Below are positions 43,912 through 52,844 of a DNA stretch of 64,000 bases, in pieces. Location: NCBI RefSeq assembly GCF_004322395.1, contig NZ_SCTW01000015.1, positions 23,000 through 86,999 on the forward strand. Reading direction: 5' to 3'. Both the position numbers and the translations under genes were made by a program. Below the pieces are notes generated by a model that had not been told where the DNA came from, made no database searches, and saw nothing but the letters and a program-made list of their open reading frames with translations. The stretch's first letter is position 1. The number at the start of each line of letters is the position of its first letter. Origin of the DNA: Methylobacter sp. (lineage in GTDB: Bacteria > Pseudomonadota > Gammaproteobacteria > Methylococcales > Methylomonadaceae).

Positions 43912-46536
43912 CTATTTTTTGATTGATTCAACAATGCCGTGATCAATCCAGCGTCTCTGAAACTCATCGGCCGGCAATGGAGGCGAAAGATAATATCCTT
44001 GAATCTCGTGACAACCGTAAGACTGTAACAGTGTCAACTGGGGTTCGGTTTCGACGCCTTCGGCGATTACCTTCATGTTTAAAACCTGTCCCAAAGACAC
44101 GATGGTCTTAATAAACGCCGCCTCGTTCGAAGCGGGGTCGTCGTTATAGGCCAAAATGAACGAGCGGTCGATTTTAAGAGTCTGGATGGGTAATTTTTGC
44201 AAATAGGATAAAGACGAATAACCGGTGCCGAAGTCGTCCATAGCGAGATGAATACCGCGTTCCCGGATTTGCTGTAAACGTTCGGTCGCTTTTTCGATAT
44301 CGTGCATGACCAAACTTTCGGTCACTTCTAACTCAATCCAGCCAGGATTCGTACCAGTTTCGTCCAAAATGCTGTCGAGAATAGCAATAAAATTATCGGC
44401 CAAAAGTTGTAGAGGCGATAAGTTGATTGCTATCCGAAAGCTTTCCTGTCTGTTGGCCCACTCATTGGCTTGCAAACAGGCTGTCTTCAGTATCCATTTG
44501 CCTAACGGAATAATTAAAGCCGCTTCCTCGGCGATAGCGATAAAGCGTTCCGGCGGCACAATACCGAAACCGGGACGCTTCCAGCGAATCAGCGCTTCAG
44601 CCCCGGTTATGCGGCTTAAAGAGCTGTCGGCTTTAGGCTGGTAATAAAGCTGGAATTCTTCCTGTTCTATAGCCGAACGCAATGCGTTTTCCAATGAAAG
44701 CCTCTGATGCGCTGCCTCGTTCATGCCCGCTTCGAAGTATTGAAACATACCTCGGCCTTTTGCTTTTGCCGCATACATAGCGGTATCCGCATGCTTGGTA
44801 AGAGTATCGAAGTCATCGCCATCATCGGGAAAAATGGCGATGCCGATGCTGACGCCGACGAAAACCGTGTGGTCGTTAATTTGCACCGGCCTGGTCATCG
44901 CATCGACCAATTTTCGAGCAAGCTCCGTTGCATCGGTGATGCCGACTAAACCGGGTAGGATAATGGTAAACTCGTCTCCGCCCATACGGGCAACCGTATC
45001 GGTTTTGCGTAAGCACTCTTGAATACGCGTTGCGATAATCTTTAATAAACTATCGCCGGCCCAATGGCCGAGCGTATCGTTGACGTTCTTAAAATGATCC
45101 AGATCAAGAAAAAACAATGCGAGACGAGCATTATTGCGTTCTGCCGAACAGATTTCGTGCTCAAACCGATCCTTGAACAGAAACCGGTTAGGAAGATTGG
45201 TCAGCACATCGTAGTACGCCAGCTGTTTAAGCTCCTGTTCCGTTTGTTTCTGATGGCTGATGTCCGTGGAGATCGCCACATAATGCGTTAGCCGACCCAG
45301 TTTATCAGTAACTGCGTTGATGCTGAGCAGCATGGGGCAAAATTCGCCATTTTTTCGGCGATCCCATATTTCTCCTTTCCATTCCCCCTCATTCAATAGC
45401 GAGTGCCATAAATCTTTGTAAAACGGCCTGTCATGCAGATTCGATTTCAACATACGGGGATTCCGACCCAGCACTTCGGAACGCCGATAGCCGGTGATTT
45501 CGCAGAATGCCTCATTGACTTCCATGATAGTACCCTGAGGATCGGTAATGAAAATCGCCTCGCTACTATTGTCGAAGACCTTGGCACTCAGTCGTAGGCG
45601 GGTTTCCCGATCTTTTAACTCGGTGATGTTCAAAGCGGTTACGACTGCTCCTTCCAGTTTTCCCTGCTCCGAATGCAGCAAACTGCTATTCAGCCAATAG
45701 ATGGATTTAGAGCCATCCTGATTTTTTCTTAAAAGCTCATGCTCACCTGTGTAGTCGCCTTTAAGCCTGACGGTTTCCAAAAATACGGAACGGACAGCCC
45801 AAGGCAAAACCGGCAAATCTCCGGCAAGATGCTGTTGTTCAACAGGAGATAACAAATCGTCGATACCGGTTCCCAATAATTCAGCTTCGGTGAATCCGAG
45901 CTCCCGCTCCACCCCTGTATTCAGCCGCCGAATTCGGCCTTCGGTATCAATGACGAACAGAAGGTCTTCGATAGTATCCATGACGCGCTCGACAAAGCGA
46001 TTAAGGTCTTGCTGCTGATTCGCTCTATGTTGGAGCTTTGCCTTTTGCTGTTCCGATTCGCTGAGCATGGCATCCATGCTTTGGGTGATAACAAGGATTT
46101 GCCTTTGCTGTTTCAGATTGGCTAAGCGTAATTCCTCTATTTCTTCCTGCAGCCTAAGCACTGTTTCGGAATCTCCGCTGCCGGAGATATTTTCAACTGT
46201 TTCTAACTGGCTGGTTTGGTTTAAGGACACCAGAAATTGACCTTCGTGTTCTTGGACACTGAACTCGGCAATTTTCAAATCGATGCATCGGCCGTGCGCC
46301 GGACAAACAAGGCTGTTTCCGTTGGACAGCGGACAATGCGTCAGATCGTAACCTTCATGAGAACAAAGAGCGGGGACAGCCTTAAATTCGCCCTGAATAT
46401 TGAAAATCAGAATATCGATAGGGCGGTGCTCGCCCGGTAATTGCAACCGGCCTTTCCAGCGCGGCGGATCGACCGAGTCGAGGAATGTTACCGATTCAAC
46501 GATGACATCGCGAAAACGTGGACGTTGACGGCTCAT
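43912..46536 (-). CDS. Rieske-PAS-PAS-GGDEF-EAL protein (redox-linked cyclic-di-GMP enzyme)
   Basis: 874 residues, soluble. An N-terminal Rieske [2Fe-2S] domain (about 10-105) has C58-S-H60 and C78-x2-H81, the exact C-x-H-x17-C-x2-H ligand pattern. A coiled coil follows (about 125-180), then two PAS domains (about 180-305 and 312-430), a GGDEF domain (intact GGDEF at 519-523 and the inhibitory I-site R510-x-x-D513) and an EAL domain (EALIRW at 647, DDFGTGYSSL, LKIDRSFI). Both the cyclase and phosphodiesterase motifs look active. The start overlaps the hydrogenase maturation gene by 4 bp, so it is co-translated with the hydrogenase. I infer that the Rieske centre takes electrons from the hydrogenase and sets c-di-GMP output. 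The Rieske domain resembles ferredoxins of dioxygenase systems. Confidence 0.93.
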   Translation of the reverse strand: MSRQRPRFRDVIVESVTFLDSVDPPRWKGRLQLPGEHRPIDILIFNIQGEFKAVPALCSHEGYDLTHCPLSNGNSLVCPAHGRCIDLKIAEFSVQEHEGQFLVSLNQTSQLETVENISGSGDSETVLRLQEEIEELRLANLKQQRQILVITQSMDAMLSESEQQKAKLQHRANQQQDLNRFVERVMDTIEDLLFVIDTEGRIRRLNTGVERELGFTEAELLGTGIDDLLSPVEQQHLAGDLPVLPWAVRSVFLETVRLKGDYTGEHELLRKNQDGSKSIYWLNSSLLHSEQGKLEGAVVTALNITELKDRETRLRLSAKVFDNSSEAIFITDPQGTIMEVNEAFCEITGYRRSEVLGRNPRMLKSNLHDRPFYKDLWHSLLNEGEWKGEIWDRRKNGEFCPMLLSINAVTDKLGRLTHYVAISTDISHQKQTEQELKQLAYYDVLTNLPNRFLFKDRFEHEICSAERNNARLALFFLDLDHFKNVNDTLGHWAGDSLLKIIATRIQECLRKTDTVARMGGDEFTIILPGLVGITDATELARKLVDAMTRPVQINDHTVFVGVSIGIAIFPDDGDDFDTLTKHADTAMYAAKAKGRGMFQYFEAGMNEAAHQRLSLENALRSAIEQEEFQLYYQPKADSSLSRITGAEALIRWKRPGFGIVPPERFIAIAEEAALIIPLGKWILKTACLQANEWANRQESFRIAINLSPLQLLADNFIAILDSILDETGTNPGWIELEVTESLVMHDIEKATERLQQIRERGIHLAMDDFGTGYSSLSYLQKLPIQTLKIDRSFILAYNDDPASNEAAFIKTIVSLGQVLNMKVIAEGVETEPQLTLLQSYGCHEIQGYYLSPPLPADEFQRRWIDHGIVESIKK

Positions 46537-46979
46537 TCCGGTAAAAGATCTTGTATTAATCGGACAGCTTTGGGTACGGCCTGTTCGGTTTTATCGGACA
46601 AGCCGGAAAAAAACGGGGTGACGGCAGCGATTTCGACACCCACGATCAGAATATCCGGCAACGGTTCCCTGATGACTTTAAGAGCTTCCAGTAAATACGG
46701 AATTCCCAAACCGTGGCCGGTGAGCTGCTGAGGTCTGTCGGCCAAATCCTCCGGTTTCAACGCAAAAATCTCGCCGGTATTCCCGAAATTGGCCAAGGCA
46801 TCGACCAGAATCGCCTGACTGCAATTTTCAAAAAACCGAAGCGCATTGAGTCCGGCGATGCCCGCATTGAATATCTCGACATTTTTCGGCCATGTTAACT
46901 GCCGAAGCTGTGCGTAGATGCGGACACCGAAACCGTCATCTCCATGCAGTTCATTACCGAAACAAACAATGTGGCGCAT
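46533..46979 (-). CDS. [NiFe] hydrogenase maturation endopeptidase
   Basis: 148 residues of the HyaD/HycI/HupD family. The opening CFGNELHGDDGFGVRI carries the conserved nickel-sensing Glu/Asp region, an internal Asp lies in ILVDALAN, and a His is in LTGHGLGIP. These proteases clip the C-terminal peptide from the large subunit after nickel insertion. The large subunit encoded 7 bp upstream does have such a peptide (12 residues past the last His), so the pair is consistent. Confidence 0.93.
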   Translation of the reverse strand: MRHIVCFGNELHGDDGFGVRIYAQLRQLTWPKNVEIFNAGIAGLNALRFFENCSQAILVDALANFGNTGEIFALKPEDLADRPQQLTGHGLGIPYLLEALKVIREPLPDILIVGVEIAAVTPFFSGLSDKTEQAVPKAVRLIQDLLPE

Positions 46980-46986
46980 ACTTAGC

Positions 46987-48525
46987 TTAGGGCCATAAGG
47001 TCATGCGTTTGCCCGTATCGAGCACATGCACGGTACAGACCAGACAGGGATCATGGGAGCGGATAATATGGCCGATTTCCACCGGATCGTCGGGATCGTC
47101 GACAGTCAGGCCAATCAAACTGCTCTCCCAATGCCCGTGCCGGCCTTCGCTATCTTTGGGCGATGCGTTCCAGGCGGTTGGCGTTATAACTTGATAGCAG
47201 CTAATCACGCCGTCGGTGACTTGCAACCAATGACCCAGTGCACCGCGCGCTGCCGTTACCAGCCCACAGCCCTCCCCGTCAGGGATTTCCAGCTTGTCGG
47301 GAGGAATCATATGCGGGTCGTTAGGATGCGCGGCCAGCTCATTCAGAGTTTCGCGCATTTTATGCAGCAGCCGAGCGGTACGGCGTAAGCGGGCGAACTG
47401 ACGAAGCCAGGCATTGCCGCCCTCCGCCTGATATAACGAGCTGATCAACGGCTCGCCGTCGATCAGCGCATCGGCCAGAGGGCCGGTTTGCACGACTTTA
47501 TCTTGATAGCGCGGAGCTTTGCACCAGGTATAGCGATCGGAGTGGGGTTGATAATCCGGAATGGTCTGCCCCTGAAACGGATGGCGACCGCCCGTGTACG
47601 GCTGAAACCAGGAATAGCGCACATGCTCGGTGATTTCGGCTTGCTCGAAAGGCTCGACATTACCGGTATCGCCATTGAGGAAACCGGCCCGGAACAAATG
47701 CTTGCGCTGCGGAGGAAAAGTCCCGGCATCGGCCGGGTCGTCGTAAGAACCGTAACTGAGCATATGCGGCGTACCGAAACCTACATGATGCAGGCCGATG
47801 CCGCGACTCATCATTGTGAATAGCCCGATGGCGCCGTCGGCGTGGGCCTCCTTCGCTGTCAGCCAAGTAAAAAACTCATCGGCGGATTCCAGGGCCAGCC
47901 AGGAATCCAGGTCGGTGCCGATAATGTTCTGTTCGAACCAACGGGTCACTTTGTTGAGGATCGACAGACTGTCGATAATGTGGCGGCTACTCGCAGGCGT
48001 AGTTACACCGCCCGGCAACATATAAGACGAATGCGGCCACTGACCGCCAAACAGCGCAATAATTTCGACGAGATGACGCGAATGTTCAAGCGCACCACGA
48101 TGAACCCAGCCTTTGAACGGCAGGAAAGCAGTGCGCGCTTTTTGATAAAACGACCGATCGTCATATTTGGGATGACAAAAATCCGCAGTAAAAAATAAAA
48201 AAGACTGTCGCAGATCGCTTTGCACCGTCTCGGCCATCAAACATAGGTTGCGGATGCGAATAGCTGCGGGCGGCACAGCAATGCCGGCTAGATTTTCCAA
48301 CGCCAGCACCGCAGCGGTTAATTGCGCGGTGCCGCAAATGCCGCAGATACGCGGCGTAATCACCAAAGAATCTTTGGGCTTGCGGCTTATCAGGATTTGT
48401 TCGAACCCTCTATACATCGAGCCGATACAGCGGGCGTCGACGACTTTGTTGTCTTCCAGTTCCAACTGAAAATCGAGATCGCCCTCGACCCGGTTAAGGT
48501 CTATTTGAATAGTTCTTTTGGACAT
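46987..48525 (-). CDS. [NiFe] hydrogenase large subunit (group 2-like)
   Basis: 512 residues. The L1 motif is RICGICGTAQ (C61, C64), where most uptake enzymes have His instead of Gln at the end. The L2 motif DPCLVCTVH supplies C494 and C497, so all four Ni-Fe ligands are present. The protein runs 12 residues past the terminal His, unlike the sensor subunits HupV/HoxC, which lack this extension. This suggests processing by the adjacent endopeptidase. No hyp maturation genes are in the window. It is the second gene of the operon, 3 bp after the small subunit. Confidence 0.95.
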   Translation of the reverse strand: MSKRTIQIDLNRVEGDLDFQLELEDNKVVDARCIGSMYRGFEQILISRKPKDSLVITPRICGICGTAQLTAAVLALENLAGIAVPPAAIRIRNLCLMAETVQSDLRQSFLFFTADFCHPKYDDRSFYQKARTAFLPFKGWVHRGALEHSRHLVEIIALFGGQWPHSSYMLPGGVTTPASSRHIIDSLSILNKVTRWFEQNIIGTDLDSWLALESADEFFTWLTAKEAHADGAIGLFTMMSRGIGLHHVGFGTPHMLSYGSYDDPADAGTFPPQRKHLFRAGFLNGDTGNVEPFEQAEITEHVRYSWFQPYTGGRHPFQGQTIPDYQPHSDRYTWCKAPRYQDKVVQTGPLADALIDGEPLISSLYQAEGGNAWLRQFARLRRTARLLHKMRETLNELAAHPNDPHMIPPDKLEIPDGEGCGLVTAARGALGHWLQVTDGVISCYQVITPTAWNASPKDSEGRHGHWESSLIGLTVDDPDDPVEIGHIIRSHDPCLVCTVHVLDTGKRMTLWP

Positions 48526-48528
48526 GGG

Positions 48529-49470
48529 TTAAGGATCCATGGTCTTGTTCAGCACCCGCTCAGGGGCTGCTTCATGAGCTAAGCTCTTGTAAGCCATGTA
48601 ATTGGCCCGCTCTACGCCCAGCGGTAGATGTACCGGAATGGTACCGATTTTTTCGGTGCGAAATAGATCCTGATCCTGGGGAAAATCCGGGGACGTGCAG
48701 CCAAAACATGGCACTCCTGCACGGGTCTTGCTGCTGCGGCCGTTCCAGAGTTCGGTGTTGCAAATAGCCACCGTGACCGGTCCTTGGCAGCCCAGATTAA
48801 AGAACATGCACGCTTTACCGCCGAACACGGTTTCTTCCACGTTATACTCGTGATATTCGTTGCGTGTGCAGCCTTGATGCACAGTAGTATTGAAAAAGGC
48901 TTTGGGGCGGTTAATATGGTCGAGTTCTACCGGAAGCCCGGATGCCAGCATGGCCAGTATTTTGGTCATCGCATTGGGATGTGCCGGGCAGCCTGAGAGA
49001 TTGATGACCGGCAAACCTTTTCGCGAACGCCATTCAATCGGCAACAAGCCGCCGGGAGACTGCTTGTCGAACTGCAAGCCGAGACAATCAGTCGGATTAG
49101 GCGGTGCGGCATGGACGCCGCCATATGATGCGCAAGTACCCAGGGCTACTACGTATCCCGCCTTTTCGGCCAGCTGGCTGATCAGGCTCATTTTGGAACG
49201 TCCCCGATATGGATCGTACATGCCTGAGCCATTCGGGCCGGTGATAATGCTGCCCTCAACGCACAAAATATCGAGGGCTTGTTGATCCGCGAGGATCGCC
49301 TCGATCAAAGTGTCCAGTCGGCTGGTCGGCTCTATCGACAGGGAAGGTTGCCACAGCATCTCAATGTTGTATTCATCCACGAGTTCTTCCAGAGACGGGC
49401 TGTCCGCACACAAAATCGACATGGTGTCGCCACCGCAGGAGCCGGTTTGTAGCCAAAGTAATGATGTCAT
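48529..49470 (-). CDS. [NiFe] hydrogenase small subunit (group 2-like, CGGD proximal motif)
   Basis: 313 residues from the ATG at 49470, which follows AGAGG; the frame upstream to 49539 adds no recognisable sequence. No Tat signal is present, so the enzyme is cytoplasmic, as in group 2 hydrogenases. The N-terminus LLWLQTGSCGGDTMS shows C12-G-G-D15, with Asp in place of the second proximal-cluster Cys. GTCASYGG, SGCPAHP, HQGCTRNE and AGVPCFGCTSPDFP supply the other Fe-S ligands. The sequence resembles HupU/HoxB and HupS families. First gene of the hydrogenase and Rieske-c-di-GMP operon. Confidence 0.94.
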   Translation of the reverse strand: MTSLLWLQTGSCGGDTMSILCADSPSLEELVDEYNIEMLWQPSLSIEPTSRLDTLIEAILADQQALDILCVEGSIITGPNGSGMYDPYRGRSKMSLISQLAEKAGYVVALGTCASYGGVHAAPPNPTDCLGLQFDKQSPGGLLPIEWRSRKGLPVINLSGCPAHPNAMTKILAMLASGLPVELDHINRPKAFFNTTVHQGCTRNEYHEYNVEETVFGGKACMFFNLGCQGPVTVAICNTELWNGRSSKTRAGVPCFGCTSPDFPQDQDLFRTEKIGTIPVHLPLGVERANYMAYKSLAHEAAPERVLNKTMDP

Positions 49471-49746
49471 AAAACCTCTGTGATACTTCAACATTGAATA
49501 AATACGTACCCAAGAAAAACCCGATATTACAGCTCTCATTGGAGCGTAACGATGCGGGAACGTGTTTTACGCTATCTCGCTTATTGTCGTCAAACTTGCT
49601 TGATGGACTTAGGCTCTAAATGTTTTGTCATTGTAAGCCTTGTTTATCGCGAGGTCATCCGAATTATCAAAGCCTATAGCATACGTTGGATGCATGCCTG
49701 AGCTCATGATAATTTTATAGAGATTGCTGTTGATTTTAGTTATTTA

Positions 49747-49845
49747 GCCACGGATTTACGCAGATAAACACTGATAAATATTGTGTGACACGAGGAATAG
49801 ATGTAACCCGTTGTTCATCTGTGAAAATCCGTGTTCATCCGTGGC
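49747..49845. repeat. Imperfect inverted repeat upstream of the hydrogenase operon
   Basis: GCCACGGATTTACGCAGAT (49747 on) pairs loosely with ATCTGTGAAAATCCGTG...CCGTGGC (49817-49845). It lies in the 410-bp gap between the hydrogenase operon and the AEC transporter gene; no clear promoter motif was identified in that gap. Confidence 0.6.
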
Positions 49846-49882
49846 TGAACTGCTTTTTCTAGGTTGATCCGGGCTTTCGTTT

Positions 49883-50797
49883 CTATAACACGCTATGCCA
49901 GAACGGCAATGCAATCAGGCTGATCGCTGTGGTCACCGTTACCGCCATCGCATACAACGAACTATCCAGCCGATAACGATCACAAAAAACGATACCCAGC
50001 AACATGCTTGGCATGCACAAATCAAGCACAGCCGCAGCACGATATTCGCCGACAATAGGCAAATAGCCGACTAAAACCATGGCAAACAACGGCATCAGCG
50101 CCATTTTAATCAACATGACGGGGATGACGTAGGGGATGTTACGGACGGTTACTGCTTTCCAGCTTAAAGCCAGACCTAAAGAAAATAGCATCAGCGGTAC
50201 AACTCCGGCAGATAATTTTTGCAGTACACCGGTAAGCCATACCGGGGCAACCAAGCCGTTCAGATTCAACATAACCGCGACAGCCGCAGCCCAGAACGGC
50301 GGTGCGTTAAAAAACAGCCATAACGATCTAGGCTTTGCTGCGCTATCTTCGCCGTAATGCCGCGCCACGATAACACCAGCGGTAAACAATAAAGGCGTAG
50401 CTGCAAACAAATCCATCTGTATGACCACCGATCTGGACCAACTGCCAAACGTTTGTTCCAAAACCGGCAAGCCCAGATAGGTCACATTCGGGAATGCCGC
50501 CGCCAATATCATCGCGCCCATGCGCCGGTCTTCAAACTTGAACAGTGCACCAACAATCCAAAGGCAAAACATCGCAAAAACAATACTGCCCACACCCAGC
50601 AAGGTATACTGAAAAGAATGCAAGCCTATATCTGCCGACCATAGAACCTCCAATACCATGGCCGGCAGCAATAAATAATAGACCACCGTGGTCAAAACCT
50701 GCCGCGTTTGCTCGGCTGACAAGCCCGCAGGTTTTGCAAAACGCCAACCTGCGCCGCATGCCATTATCAGGGTCATTTGTATCAATGTTGAATTCAT
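49883..50797 (-). CDS. AEC-family (auxin efflux carrier-type) transporter
   Basis: 304 residues, about 10 membrane helices in two inverted halves. Conserved features are PAMVLEVLWSADI, the NVTYLGLPVLEQTFG loop near the middle and PSMLLGIVFCDRYRLD in the second half. Bacterial members move dicarboxylates or other organic anions. It is a monocistronic gene divergent from the rhodanese gene. The substrate is unknown. Confidence 0.9.
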   Translation of the reverse strand: MNSTLIQMTLIMACGAGWRFAKPAGLSAEQTRQVLTTVVYYLLLPAMVLEVLWSADIGLHSFQYTLLGVGSIVFAMFCLWIVGALFKFEDRRMGAMILAAAFPNVTYLGLPVLEQTFGSWSRSVVIQMDLFAATPLLFTAGVIVARHYGEDSAAKPRSLWLFFNAPPFWAAAVAVMLNLNGLVAPVWLTGVLQKLSAGVVPLMLFSLGLALSWKAVTVRNIPYVIPVMLIKMALMPLFAMVLVGYLPIVGEYRAAAVLDLCMPSMLLGIVFCDRYRLDSSLYAMAVTVTTAISLIALPFWHSVL

Positions 50798-50891
50798 AAT
50801 CGTGGACTATTGTGGCAATAGTGAATTTTAACATTCACCGTTAAAACAAGTTCCGGTAATATATGTCGACTTATTATTCGGGAGCGTTTAA

Positions 50892-51275
50892 GTGCGTTTA
50901 CTTTCAAGATATTGCCGAATCGGTGTTTTTTTATTGATGGCCAGTCCTTTTGCCGTTGCTGAAACCGATGTCATCTCGCCTAAAGAAGCCGCAACAATGC
51001 GCGTCAGAAACAAGGCGGTTATTGTAGATGTACGTGAAAATGACGACTGGAATGAACACCATATTCACGGCGCTATTCATATTCCGCTATCCCAATTAAA
51101 TGAACGGCTACAGGAACTTGAATCTTATAAAAACCGCACGGTTATCACACAATGCCAAGCCGGCCTACGTTCCGCACAGGCCCAGCTGATGTTAAAGGCG
51201 GCGGGATTTTCCAAGGTTTACTTAATGAACGGCGGAATTCAGGCTTGGCATGAACAAGGCCTAGTGACCGAATAG
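50892..51275 (+). CDS. Periplasmic single-domain rhodanese
   Basis: 127 residues with a GTG start (GGGAG upstream) and a signal peptide (GVFLLMASPFAVA). The rhodanese fold shows VIVDVRENDDWNEHHIHGA and the active-site loop CQAGLRSAQ with the catalytic Cys; the loop length fits sulfur transfer, not phosphatase activity. It should handle sulfane sulfur outside the cytoplasm. It precedes pyrF by 38 bp. Confidence 0.92.
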   Translation: MRLLSRYCRIGVFLLMASPFAVAETDVISPKEAATMRVRNKAVIVDVRENDDWNEHHIHGAIHIPLSQLNERLQELESYKNRTVITQCQAGLRSAQAQLMLKAAGFSKVYLMNGGIQAWHEQGLVTE

Positions 51276-51313
51276 ACCTGAACCTTTTACCTTGAACCTT
51301 TTACCTTAACCAT

Positions 51314-52039
51314 ATGTCTCAATCATTTATATCAACCAAATCCATCCCCGTCCGTGAACGCTTAATCATGGCGCTGGATGTCCCCAGCATTCCGGAAGCA
51401 CAAGCTTTAGTGGAAGAACTCGGCGATTCGGTGATCTTTTACAAGGTCGGCATGGAACTGTTCATGTCGGGCGATTATTTCGGTTTTATTGAATGGTTAA
51501 AACAGCAAAATAAAAAAATCTTTGTCGACCTGAAGTTTTTTGACGTTCCCGCCACCGTAGGCAGGGCCATTAAAGCCTTAAGCAGCAAAGGCGTCGACCT
51601 GGCCACCATTCACGGCAACGATGCGATTATGGAAGCCGCCGCCAAGGAAAAAGGCGATCTTAAAGTACTGGCCGTAACCGCGTTAACCAGCTTGGATCGC
51701 GGCGATCTTGACGACTTGGGATTTGCCTGCGATGTGCGCGAGCTGGTTTTATCCCGTGCTAAACGCGCCTTGCAAATCGGCTGCGACGGCATTGTTTCGT
51801 CCGGTCTTGAAGTCGCGATGCTCAGAGAAGAGCTGGATCATAAGCTACTTGTCATCACACCGGGCATCAGGCCTGTCGATAATCGTGAAGAAGACGACCA
51901 AAAACGCGTGGTTAGTGTAGAAATGGCTTTCCAAAACGGCGCTGATTATATCGTTGTCGGGAGACCTATCCGCGACGCTGAAAATCGCAAAGCAATGGCT
52001 GAGAAGATTCAGTCGCAAATTCTTTCTCAGTTTCAATAA
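51314..52039 (+). CDS. pyrF: Orotidine 5'-phosphate decarboxylase PyrF
   Basis: 241 residues, class I OMP decarboxylase. The catalytic KFFDVPATV (DLKFFD, Asp-Lys pair) and TPGIRP phosphate gripper are present, and YIVVGRPI ends the barrel. It makes UMP, the last step of de novo pyrimidine synthesis. A GC-rich palindrome (GGCGGCCGCC) and a T-rich stretch follow its stop and may act as a weak terminator. Confidence 0.96.
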   Translation: MSQSFISTKSIPVRERLIMALDVPSIPEAQALVEELGDSVIFYKVGMELFMSGDYFGFIEWLKQQNKKIFVDLKFFDVPATVGRAIKALSSKGVDLATIHGNDAIMEAAAKEKGDLKVLAVTALTSLDRGDLDDLGFACDVRELVLSRAKRALQIGCDGIVSSGLEVAMLREELDHKLLVITPGIRPVDNREEDDQKRVVSVEMAFQNGADYIVVGRPIRDAENRKAMAEKIQSQILSQFQ

Positions 52040-52103
52040 TTCTCAATCAAAAAAGGCGACCGGCGGCCGCCCTCACCTATTTTTATAATAATGCCTTGCG
52101 ACT

Positions 52104-52835
52104 ATGGAATTTGATTTAGCATTTACTACCTCCACTCTGGTCGCGTTTACCATGGGTTTATTCAGCAGCATGCACTGTATCGGCATGTGCGGCTCCATTA
52201 TAGGCACATTAACCTTAAGCCTAAGTCCGGAAATACGAAATCAAAAAAAGCGGCTGCTCCCTTTTGTGTTTAATTACAACATCGGCCGCATTACCAGCTA
52301 CACACTAGCCGGGGCATTAGCTGGCGTTATTGAAACATTGGTCACTATGCCGATGGGTGAAATCAGCGGGCACAGACTGTTGCAAATACTATCGGCCGCG
52401 ATCATGACCGGAGCGGGACTTTATATAGCCGGATGGTTTCCCCGCTTTGCCTATATTGAAAAAATCGGCCTGCGTTTCTGGAAAAAAATCGAGCCTTTCG
52501 GCCGTAAGCTGATCCCGGTAAAAAACCCTAGCCAAGCTTATCTTTTCGGCATGGTGTGGGGATGGTTGCCGTGCGGCTTGGTCTATTCGGCTTTGGCGCT
52601 CGCCGCAACCGCTGGCGACATCAGGCAAAGCGCTCTAACAATGCTGTTTTTCGGACTGGGAACTTTACCGGCAGTCATGGGAGTCGGTATAATGACCGGA
52701 ATATTAACAAGGTTGTCCAGAATGCAGCGCTTCAAACAGGCTATAGGCCTGTTCATGATCGTGCTGGCTCTATTGGCTGCCCTGCCCTGGCTTAATCCCA
52801 TGGCGATTACAACGCATATGGCACTACATAATTAA
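52104..52835 (+). CDS. TauE/SafE-like (DsbD_2) membrane protein
   Basis: 243 residues with about six membrane helices. The first helix ends with SSMHCIGMCGSIIG, a Cys-containing motif typical of the DsbD_2/'sulfite exporter TauE/SafE' group linked to cytochrome oxidase assembly and copper or thiol handling. The second half repeats the pattern in VWGWLPCGLVYSAL. The exact role is not known. It lies 9 bp before the sigma-54 activator gene. Confidence 0.88.
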   Translation: MEFDLAFTTSTLVAFTMGLFSSMHCIGMCGSIIGTLTLSLSPEIRNQKKRLLPFVFNYNIGRITSYTLAGALAGVIETLVTMPMGEISGHRLLQILSAAIMTGAGLYIAGWFPRFAYIEKIGLRFWKKIEPFGRKLIPVKNPSQAYLFGMVWGWLPCGLVYSALALAATAGDIRQSALTMLFFGLGTLPAVMGVGIMTGILTRLSRMQRFKQAIGLFMIVLALLAALPWLNPMAITTHMALHN

Positions 52836-52844
52836 GAGGTATCT

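Noticed and set aside
46987..49470. Calling the hydrogenase a HupUV/HoxBC sensor outright
   Set aside because: The large subunit has a C-terminal extension and a co-encoded maturation protease, and the small subunit has CGGD, which do not match group 2b; the subgroup needs a phylogeny.
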